Assembly (NCBI RefSeq): GCF_000346465.2 | Contig: NC_034011.1 | Coordinates: 18,636,676-18,700,675 of the forward strand | DNA: 64,000 nucleotides | Origin: Prunus persica | Lineage: Eukaryota; Streptophyta; Magnoliopsida; Rosales; Rosaceae | Direction of reading: 5' to 3' | Made by a program: the position numbers and the translations under genes | The notes under the pieces: generated by a model | Seen by the model: only the letters and a program-made list of their open reading frames with translations | Database searches by the model: none | What the model was told of the DNA's origin: nothing | Shown here: positions 54,893 to 64,000 of the stretch, piece by piece | Layout of the letters: the number at the start of each line of letters is the position of its first letter | Numbering within the stretch: position 1 is the stretch's first letter

Positions 54893-57800
54893 TTAGGACA
54901 AACCATTACGAGGATTCAATATCCTTCTTTTTCTCACTTGGGGATTTGCATCTAATAATTGCTGGATAACATCTCTCATCGTCGGTCTCTTTCTAGGATT
55001 TTTATCAGTACATCTGAAAGCCACCATAAGCACATCCACAACTTGGTCGATTATATTTGAATGCGGGAGTTCCTCCTTAAGGCTTGAATCAACGATCTGA
55101 TCAATGTCTTCTGTGTTGCTCCACGCTGACCTAGCCCATCCTACAATGTCAGTTTGCTCCCCAAATGCTGGATCCAATGCCTTCTTCCTAGTTATCAGCT
55201 CAAGTAAAACAACCCCATAACTGTACACATCAGATTCCACACTCGTTGATGGTCTAGATGCATTTTCTGTCACAAAACATGGCAGATACTTTAGTTCATT
55301 GTATACATGAATATAGAAACATTGCTGCTGAAAATGAAACTAGAACCAATACCTGGTGCAATATATCCAGTTGTACCCACAACTGCAGCGGACGCCGTTG
55401 ATGCAGAAGACTGATCCAAAAGTTTAGCAATACCAAAATCAGCGACATGAGGCTCCATATCAGAGTCTAAGAGAATGTTCATTGGTTTTACATCTCGATG
55501 AACTATACGGGGGTCACAATCAAAATGGAGATACTCCAAACCGTATGCAGTTCCAAGTGCTATCCTGTAGCGGACAATCCACTCAAGAGTTGGTGGGGGT
55601 TTAATTTCATGTAGAGCATCATGAAGGCTCCCATTTTCCATGTACCTGTACAAGATTAAACCATGGTCCTTTCTCAACCAGAAGTCTTCCAATTTAACTA
55701 GATTTCGATGCCTTATCGTCCCCAGGGTTTGAATTTCTCTAACCATGCTTGAACGCGTTCCTTCATGCCCTGCAAATACAAGCTTCTTGACGGCATAATC
55801 TTTGTCTGGAGCCAAAAAGGCCTTATAGACAGTTCCATGGGCTCCTTTCCCAATGATATATTGATCATTAAGATTTTCTGTGGCCTCCATTACTTCCTTG
55901 AGTAGGGAAGACAGCCTGTCTTGAGCAGAGACCTCAAGTTCCTGCTTGGTCTTTTTGCGTAAGAGGAACATATAAACCAGTCCATAAAGCACAAAAACAA
56001 CGAATAATGAAGACCCCAGGGCTGTAAATGCAATTTCTACTTTACTAAGGCCTTTATGATTGCTTAATTGACGGTTGCACAGCTTAAAACTGTTGTTTCT
56101 TCCACAAGTTGAGCCACATAATGGAAGGTAACTGACACATAGGTAGGGATTGCCCAAAAATGATAATGATGATGAGTTCAACAGCTTCATAAACGTCTCT
56201 GGTACTGAACCTGTGAAGTTATTGTCTGAAACATCCACCTCAGTCAATGAAATCATATGATCAAGAGCTTTTAAAGTCCCTGTCAAATTGTTATGAGATA
56301 GATCGAGTTGTTGTAGGCTTGTCAACTTCCCAAGCTCTGAAGGAATCCGACCTGTCAATGCATTATTGCTAAGATTCAATGCATATGATAGACTAACCAA
56401 TGCTCCGATTGATGAGGGAATCGCACCTGCAAACAAATTTCCACCAAGTCGTAGCTCTATAAGTTTTTCAAACTCTGTGAAGAAACGTGGAATTTCTCCA
56501 GTAAAACTATTGTCACTTAAAATCAGTGTTGATAAATCTGTCCAACTTCTCAAACTCGATGGAATGGAACCATTCAACAAATTTGATCCCACGTCAAACT
56601 TATCCATTTTGGTACACTTTGAAAGCTGAGGAGGTAGAGGACCAACCAAATTGTTCTTGAAAAGAATCAAAGAACGAAGCTCTTCAAGATTCCCTAGCTC
56701 CTGGGGTATACCTCCTGTTAACTTGTTTATGGACAAATTGATGGTTGTGAGATTGCTACAATTTCCCAAGATAGATGGGATTTCTCCACTAATCTCATTG
56801 TTGCTGATGTCCATATATAAAAGTCTTGAATTTTTTGCAAACTGTGGTAGAACCCCAGTGAGGTTATTGTGTCCCAGTTTCAACCTGCTTAGACTAGAGC
56901 AATTTCCAACATCAGAAGGAATGGTACCTTGAATTCGATTGAAACCCATATTCAACTTCCATAACTGCTTTCCACGGCAAAGACTTGGAGGGATTTTACC
57001 AGTGAACTTATTATTGGTAAAATCTAACAGCCACAAACTGCTGTTAATCCCCAAAGTTTGAGGTATAACTCCAAAAAACAGGTTGTTGAACAATGATATA
57101 TTTTTTAGCTGCTTCAACTCAGTCATCACTACAGGCAGTTCCCCGGTGAGGCTATTATTGTACACAAGGATATGCTGAAGACTTTGAATCTTCCATATGC
57201 TAACTGGAATTTCACCAGTTAACCGATTCTCAAATAATTTAAGGTCCTGTAATTGAGTCAGCATCCCCAATTCACCAGGAATTTCTCCCACTAGTTGGTT
57301 TGTATACAAGTGTAGTTCCTTCAAGGATTCACACTTGCCAAGTTCAGGAGGTATTTTACCAGACAAATGATTTAGAGGAAGGTACAGGATGGAAAGGTAC
57401 TTGAGTTGGCCAAAGGAAGATGGAATAGTCCCCTCTAAATTGCTACCCACAGCAGAAAATTGTGTTAAATTACTACAATTTCCAAGTCCTGGTGGAATAC
57501 CTCCACTAAACTTATTGTATGAAAAATCCAAGTAAATTAAATTCTTGCAAGTACCTGAACCCAAGGGAATGCTACCCTCAAGACTATTGTTAGCCACATC
57601 TAGATATACCAGGTTCTCAAGCTTGTTCAGACTCTTAGGAAGTTCTCCTATCAACTGGTTCTCAGCCAAATACAAGTCCTCCAATTTACTACAGTTTCCA
57701 ACGGATGAAGGAATGACTCCTGAAAACTGATTCTCATATAAATCCAGATGCACAAGCTCACTCAGATTCCCAACATTTCCAGGGATGGAACCATTCAAAC

Positions 57801-58251
57801 GGTTACTATACAGATGCACATAAGCTAAGGCAGGAATTGCAAAGAAGGATTCAGGAATTTCACCAGAAAAGCCATTTTCATACAAGTCCAAGTTTTCAAG
57901 AAGACTACAATTGGCCAATTCTGTTGGAATTTTGCCAGAAAATTTGTTAACACTCAAATCAAGAATCTTCAAGTACCTAAATCTGCTAATTTCAGGTCCC
58001 AATTGACCAGAAATTCCATAACCAGTGAGCTTCAGGGAAACCACATTGTGGTCATTGTCACATTCTATCCCAACCCATTGGCATGGAGTGGAATCAGAAG
58101 CATTCCAGCTTGAGGATATGGAAGCAGGGACAGAGGTCCAATGCTTGGAGAGTGACAACAAAGCCACCCCATCAGAGTTCAAACTAGATACAGTGGATAT
58201 GGACACAGACAAGCACAACAACAACAAAAAATTGAACAGATAAAGCTGCAT
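54893..58251 (-). CDS. PEPR1/2-like: PEPR-type LRR receptor-like kinase, gene 2
   Basis: CDS is the complement of join(54893-55266, 55353-58251): 1090 residues, one 86-bp intron (55267-55352, donor GTATTG) at the same codon as in gene 1. Signal peptide, CQWVGIEC cap, about 26 LRRs, Cys cap (CVSYLPLCGSTC), membrane helix (ALGSSLFVVFVLYGLVYMFLL), then a kinase with GKGAHG, YAVKKL, HRDVKPMN, VADFGIAKL and RPTMRDV. Very similar to gene 1, so a recent duplicate. Differences cluster in single LRR surface positions, and the C-terminus differs: where gene 1 ends QVRSIKG, a small indel makes gene 2 read on for eight extra residues (QVRKRRILNPRNGLS) into former 3' UTR. The role in sensing elicitor peptides at the plasma membrane is inferred from the family. 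Confidence 0.92.
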
Positions 58252-58470
58252 GCTTTCTAATGAGTTGAAGAAAATTACTCGGTAAAAATATGAGCTTTAC
58301 TGTCAGCAATGCAAAGCCAGCTGCTGTAAGCTCTCAAGAAGACCCAGCATGCAGATTGAACTTGCCTTTGCAAAGCCTGAAATGAGTTGGAAGCAGAGTG
58401 GAAAATGTAGTGAGAGAGAGAGAATGGGTATGTTGGGTTGGCTTTTCAGTTTGTGCTTCAATAAGATATT

Positions 58471-58620
58471 GGAGCAGACTTTATTGTGTTGCTGAGGTTG
58501 AGAGCAGACTTTTATTGTGTTGCTGAGGTTGGGAGCAGACTTTATGTGTTGCTGAGGTTGGGAGCAGACTTTATGTGTTGCTGAGGTTGAGGGCGGACTT
58601 TTGTTGTGTTGCTGAGGTTG
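58471..58620. repeat. five-copy 30-bp minisatellite in the gene 2 upstream region
   Basis: Five copies of about GGGAGCAGACTTTATTGTGTTGCTGAGGTTG, 29-31 bp each, 220-370 bp upstream of the gene 2 ATG. The relic at 18884-19500 has one copy at about 19428-19456, and I see none upstream of gene 1. Confidence 0.9.
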
Positions 58621-58829
58621 ACCCCATGTAACTAAAATATTTCTATTGGATTATATGCCCCCAGCATCTACTTGGTGTGGGCCCTTATTTGTGGAGGGAA
58701 GCAAGCAACTCTCAAGAAAGGAGAAAACCAGGGTTATTTTTATTTTTATTTTTATTTTGGTGAATGGGTTGGGTAATCCAAAAAAAGGGTGGTTTAAAAG
58801 AAACATAAATTTCATTGAAGCAATTTTAC

Positions 58830-59007
58830 ATTTCATAGATAGCACAAGTATTCCATTTTAATAGAGTGCTGCTAAACAAATTCTAAAATTACCTGAGTAA
58901 ACAAAAAATGGAATACTTTGTGTTGGAAGAAGCCAAATGAGCAAAAAGCCATCATAATTATTATATTTATGTTACAAAAAATGGAATACTTGTGCTATCT
59001 ATGAAAT
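58830..59007. repeat. 30-bp perfect inverted repeat
   Basis: 58830-58859 (ATTTCATAGATAGCACAAGT...) is the exact reverse complement of 58978-59007, with 118 bp between. Further weaker pairing extends outward in the TGCTGCTAAAC / GTTTAGCAGCA text near 58870 and 59065. Possibly a foldback element; no clear ends. Confidence 0.8.
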
Positions 59008-59009
59008 TT

Positions 59010-61291
59010 GAAGCACTCTATTAATTTTAGGGTACTTAGTTAATGATTTTCGTTAATTTTAGAGTTCGTTTAGCAGCATTCTTTTAATATTGTATGTCGA
59101 CAGCTAATGTTATCCTATTAAAGTATCTAGTAGAAGAATCATTTTTAAATTATATTTGGAAAATAAATAGAGCTTATTAAATCTAGGTCCAAAACGATTA
59201 GTTGTCATTGAGTTTAGTTCACGTGTTTTTTGTAAATGTAAGTCCTTTGACATTTATTACTTTTTTTGTTGTGTAGATTTTCTCCTTTGAGGTAAATAAG
59301 GAAAATGCATTGAAAATCTAAATTTAATGCATTATTTCCTTGCAATTGAATTCTCAATTTGTGCCTTTTTTTTTTCTTTTCTTTTTTGTTTTCTTTTTTT
59401 GTCATTCTCTAGGGAGGGGAGGGAGAGTATTATATTGGGTTGCCTCAAGATTGTCTCCTAGGTGAATCGAACCCGGGTACACTTGGATAGGAGAGGGAGA
59501 GTTTAACCCACTTTTCCACTAATGCTATGAAATAAATATTATATTCCCTAAACACATCTCATGAGATGAGATTATTTAAAATAAAGTTCCATTTAGATAA
59601 GAAGAGCTTATATGACATCAGAAAAGTTTTATTTTATCTGTAAAATGACAAAACAGCGAGCGTCTTTTGTTTATTCTTTGAAGATGGAAAGGAACTTCCG
59701 TACCAATTGTTTACTCTTTGAAGATGGAAAGTCGAGATTGACTTCAATTTTAAAATTTTTTGTTTAAAAATAAAATAGCAAGTGACTAATTTATTTTTAT
59801 TTTTATTTTTTATACCATTGGTTGTTGAGATTAAGACTTCCAAGTGGAAAAACAAAAGTATAGTAGGTGAGATAGAGAAGTTTGTTTTCAATGGCAAAGG
59901 TGGTTTATTGGATTAAGCTTTTTTATTTTTTATTTTTTTGAAAACACAATCTTGACTTCGTGCATCTCATGCATAAGATAGGATTGTAATTTTGCAACTT
60001 TTTATGGAAACTTATGAACGTAAAAGAGTATCCTTATTTTTCCTTGACCAATGTTTCGTGTATTGCCGATTGAGCAACAATCCCACTGTTTTTTCAAGAA
60101 AAATAACACCCCTTCACTCTTTCGTGCACATCTAACAAGCACATACAGAAGTGCAAAAGCAAAGAGACAAATCAACGGCTATGGCCAAGATAAAGGGAAC
60201 CATAGAGCATGCAGAAAGTGAACCAAGAAATGCAAAACTATTTCAAAATGTTTCCTCCTTTTTATTTTCACTCTCCAAATTAATTCTTATTCACAACCTA
60301 CATTTCATTTCACTTACAAAGCAATTAATGTCATCTCAAGGAAGGACCCATGAATAGTTCAATCATATTTGCTTCAAACTTCTAATACCAAAGTATTGTC
60401 ATGATCCGTTCCCAAATTCCTCTCGTTGATAAATGTCAAAAAGTCTTATTAATCTTTAGGCGGCTTGATGATCGTGAATCAAACCTCCATACATAAGGTG
60501 TGTCTGACAGTAACCTTGCCTAGTGAAGTAATATTACCTGAAAAAAAAGAGCCGCTGCAGACACCTGATCTCCTCATATGAATAGAGCTTTGTCATTTTG
60601 TATTGGAAAATCCTGTATATAAACCACACAGCATATAATACCCAACATCTTCTCAAGATTTATGCGTCCAACATCTTGAATGTTAAAAACAGCATTACTA
60701 GCACCTCGCTTAAACGATGACCTATGACTAATCTAAGATTATAGTATGTCGTGGTGATGGAAATGACAATGGTTATGGAAAGGAAAGCATGATAATGGTG
60801 TGATTTCCTAAGTTTCCACATCCTAAAAAAGTTATGTCATGATAGAGAACCGGGAACCACCTTCAGATGAACTGTTGATATAAGTCATCACTCAAACCTA
60901 TGTAGAAAGAAAAAAAATGTAAGATAGAAAGATGCCTCTATAGATGGCCATTCCTAATTTTGATGTGCAGCAATTTAATATGAAGCAAAACAAACACAAA
61001 TCCAACAGATCTGCAGACCCATGCACCACTCATCCTACAGATGATAACAATATTTATGCCCCTAATATCCAGGCATTAACACATACTTCTGAAAAATGCA
61101 TGTCACAAAAACGTTATAACATGGACAAATGTTATGTTCATGATGCCACTATGTGCATTCATTCACATGAGGAGAGATGCTAATGCTGATGACGTGAGGA
61201 TGAAATGGATGCATGCAACAGCTGCAAGATGCATCCTATCATGTGGTTGTATTTGTCGGTAGCATAAAAAACAGAGTACATCCCCTTCAAG
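59010..61291. other. spacer between PEPR-like gene 2 and the RRM gene
   Basis: 59540-60370 is another copy of the PEPR spacer (CATCTCATGAGATGAGATTATTT, TTTGAAGATGGAAAG, GTGCACATCTAACAAGCACATACA), and 60548-60615 is the empty site of the 53948 hAT element. Beyond about 60640 the PEPR-type repeats stop and the sequence appears single-copy. 60640-61291 would include the 3' UTR of the RRM gene. No other gene seen. Confidence 0.55.
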
Positions 61292-64000
61292 CTACTGGTA
61301 TGTCATAGCCGGTGGAGCTCCATTGGCAGCAGGGACAGCACCAGGGTGGTTCCCATCCTTCCTTTTCCCAAATGGGTTCTTCGAATATGTATTTATAGGT
61401 CAAGGAAAAACACATAAATTACGAATCATAAAAAGGAACATGGACAAGTCACAAGCAACATATATACATCATCCAGTGAACACATTCATATCTTAGCAAA
61501 TTAGATATCTCTATGGTATACCAGAGAAAAAAGAAATATCACTGTGCTCTACATGCAAACCCTTTACATAAATATCTCTCTAAGGTTAACATTAAGAAAT
61601 CGCACACACAACAAACAGCAAATGCAATTCACGAGACTATAAAGTAAGTGAGCACACATGATAACTTTTGCACGCCACTAAACCAGAAATACCATACATC
61701 TGGGAACCAAGATGAAAAATTAAAGCTACTTCTGTTCCAACAAATACCACATAAATGAAAAGCAAGAACCTGATGCATTGGACTCACCAACATTAGATTT
61801 AATAACCTACGATGGCAACTTTCTCGGTTTTGATGGGTTGAAAGGTAGGGTATTTGAGAATGTGATGGGAGTTATCTTTGTCTGTTATTTTGTAAGATTG
61901 GAAAGCATCTTGTACTTCTACTTTCCGAGGATTGAATTCTTCCTGTAGGTTGCATGTTTAGTTTTCTTCCAGTAGTGCACTCCTTATTCATTAATTTTGC
62001 ACCACTTCACTTTTATTTCTAATGAATGGTTCTGTTTCTTACCCAAAAAAAAAAATTCATCCTAGATAACAATGTTCTGAAATGGTTGAAGGTCACTTGA
62101 GTGATTAGCATTTAGCAACTAGTCAGGGCGGTGCCTTCAAGAGAGTCTAGTACCCAGGTAGCACACATTGTAACTATGCTAACCAGTGCTTGCAGAGTGC
62201 AATTAATATATAAAAGTTCAAAAAGAAAAAACAAAAGATCAGCCAAAACAAAACTTTAAAAGGATATTGTATTCTCATGCCTACAGAGCCCGAACTGGGG
62301 ATAACAGCACCCTGCAAACTGTGGTGTACATTGGAGGCACTGTTTACATCCTGCACGTATTATGCGGAAAATCCTTTTAGAAAATATAGAAAAAGGGCAT
62401 GTACTCAAAATACATATCTCAACATGAAAGGTTAATGACCAATGCATAACTGCTGAATAACCATTACTCACTTCAAACTCAATGAAGCAAACAGTATGCC
62501 TTTCTTGTCTCAAGACCTTCATTTGCTTAAATCCAGGTTGTCTGCAAGACCAAAAATCATGAAATTAACAAAAGATTATCCAATTTAGTGGACATCTTTA
62601 CTGTGAAACAAAGAGATGAAACACATTGCAAGATAAGCAGAGATGAGATGTTCATACGAGTTGAAAAGGCCCCTCAGTTCTTCCTCATTAATGCTCTCTC
62701 CAAGATTTCCAATAAATAAGGTATTGCACGGTGGGTTATCTTTTGTATTCTGCAGGAATCACAAGAAGCATCACAAAAAAAGAACAAATTATGGACATCA
62801 CTCATCATGAAAAGCCAACATTCAGAAAAAATAAATAAATATAAATAAAAAAATTTGACAGATCTGAAACAACAAAATTACAGCAAACACGAAGAAAGAA
62901 ATTGGGAAACACAAACAAAATAAGCTACATAACACTAACACTAACTAAGAAAAATTCTTTAAATTTTTAGTACAATAATATGAATAAACATATGGCACAG
63001 TGGATTACCAGAACAGGTACATAACTACTAGGTGCTGGTACAGGAGCAGAAGGGGGCATTGGTACTGGAGGAACAGGATAACCACCATATGGATCATATG
63101 GAGGAGGTGGTGGAGCCATATACCTGGGCCACATAAGCAACATTCACATGAGAAAATGAGATGTATCTGGAAAGGGAAATATATGATCCGTTGAGCAGCA
63201 GAAACGACTGATTTTTATTTTTTTTCAGAGTATATATTTTCCCTTCTAATATACACCGCTTTTTAAAAGAATAACAACAAATCAGGCAGGAAAATAGATG
63301 AGCAAATGTTCAATTACCCATGTGGCCCCCAAACAGGTGGTGGAGGAGGATGAAAAGGAGATGGACTGCTATAACCAGCCTGCGTGTAGTCACCACCAGT
63401 TCGCAATCGTTTACTTTGATCATAAGCATTTGCATCCGCTACGATTCCTACAGTTTCCAACTCATATTAGCGCATCATAACACACTACATTCAAACTCGC
63501 AACAGCTAACTGGAAACTATTGACATTATGATCTGAACGACCATAGTGTGGTAATGATAAACAGGAGTCACAGAACCCAATATTTACACATTACTGAAAA
63601 CAAGACTTCTCTCCTTTTCCAAAATCAAAATCGAGTTTGAAACAAAAGCCATTGATCACTCCACATGCCCTATGAATGTAGATCATATTTTCTGGACTAG
63701 CTTCCTCACAACATATTGAAAACAAATAACGTCTCCGATTCAACTCAAAACAGTAACAAATTGCACCTCATCCTCACCTCTTTTAACAAAAAGATTCTTC
63801 TTTGCCATCTCCGTGTGCAGCACCGCCTTTGACTCCGAATCGAAAATCATTCCCTAAACCGCAAAATCCAACAAAAACTCAAAACTTGAACATTTAAAAT
63901 TAAAAAAGATAAAACATAAGAAAACCATAGATAATTATACAAAGCTAACCTGAAGGGCGTCTTTGGCAGCAATGGCTTGCTGAGCAGTGGAAAAGAGAGC
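61292..64000 (-). CDS. RRM RNA-binding protein, 3' part (SCW1/WHI3-like)
   Basis: Eight exons (minus): >64000-63950, 63853-63778, 63447-63318, 63123-63009, 62749-62658, 62541-62472, 62350-62268, 61388-61292. All junctions keep frame; the 5' end lies outside the window. It starts in the end of a first RRM (ALFSTAQQAIAAKDALQ, then AVLHTEMAKKNLFVKRG), followed by a Pro/Tyr/Gly-rich linker (HPPPPPVWGPHGYMAPPPPP) and a second RRM with RNP2 CNTLFIGNLG and RNP1-like RHTVCFIEFE, then the tail IQYSKNPFGKRKDG and a stop at 61292-61294. This layout matches plant RRM proteins related to fungal Scw1/Whi3, which bind mRNA; substrate and role here are unknown. Six introns are GT-AG and the last is AT-AC. 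Confidence 0.9.
61389..62267 (-). other. U12-type AT-AC intron in the RRM gene
   Basis: The 879-bp last intron begins ATATCCTTTT, the exact U12 5' splice site, and ends TTCCTTGACCTATAAATAC. TTCCTTGAC is the U12 branch-site consensus, 11 bases from the terminal AC. Splicing here rebuilds the reading frame as IQY|SKNPFGKRK in phase 2. A GT-AG alternative nearby (donor after CCTTTTAAA) would give a less natural junction. Confidence 0.88.

Noticed and set aside
62255..62268. GT-AG alternative for the last RRM intron (donor after CCTTTTAAA, acceptor CGAAG)
   Set aside because: It keeps frame but inserts PFK and drops SK from the conserved IQYSKNPFGKRK run, whereas the AT-AC option fits the U12 consensus at both ends and the branch site.
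1..64000. tRNA, rRNA or snoRNA genes
   Set aside because: None could be recognised by eye. The only tRNA-like strings are retroelement primer sites.

Overview
The window is plant nuclear DNA from a eudicot, probably a woody Rosaceae-type genome. This is inferred from short GT-AG introns, Tat-type Ty3/gypsy, LARD and TRIM retroelements, hAT and Harbinger relics, a chloroplast DNA insert and PEPR-like receptor kinases. The genus is a guess. Only three ordinary host genes look intact: two LRR receptor kinases of the PEPR1/PEPR2 (plant elicitor peptide receptor) type, at 41406-44752 and 54893-58251, both on the minus strand, and the 3' part of an RRM RNA-binding protein gene at 61292-64000, also minus. 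At least four more PEPR-like copies are broken (about 18.9-19.5 kb, 29.7-34.1 kb, 36.8-37.1 kb, 38.3-38.7 kb). The locus is therefore a decaying tandem receptor-kinase cluster whose spacers were duplicated with the genes and then filled with transposons.

Left part (1-28 kb): a probable 3.1 kb solo LTR carrying a minisatellite of variable hairpins; a 13.9 kb Tat-like Ty3/gypsy element (4963-18878) with 5-bp target duplication CCAGT, inserted 28 bp past the stop codon of a PEPR-like relic; and a 7.7 kb non-coding LTR element on the minus strand (20217-27916) with its own PBS and PPT and an internal tandem array of about 1.16 kb units.

The most notable system is inside the gypsy element. Between the integrase and the 3' LTR lies a seven-exon gene on the opposite strand (13372-16968). 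It encodes a plant mobile domain, acidic and basic low-complexity segments, and a coiled-coil C-terminus. Six short GT-AG introns all keep frame, and the only defect is one extra base in an A6/T6 run. The sense pol has lost most of its RNase H, so the copy looks defective in sense but almost intact in antisense.

Middle (28-41 kb): a PEPR-like pseudogene with an internal LRR duplication, interrupted by a 2 kb GGGCC-rich hAT-like element, then a tandem-duplicated unit (GGGCC element plus kinase fragment) whose two copies each hold different later insertions. Right part (41-64 kb): the two full PEPR-like genes; a tandem spacer duplication that dates a LINE tail insertion; a Harbinger transposase relic with one in-frame stop; a TRIM; an atpA-derived plastid fragment; a small hAT element; and the RRM gene, whose last intron is a textbook U12-type AT-AC intron.

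All family names come from recognising motifs. No database search was run, and percent identities are hand estimates.
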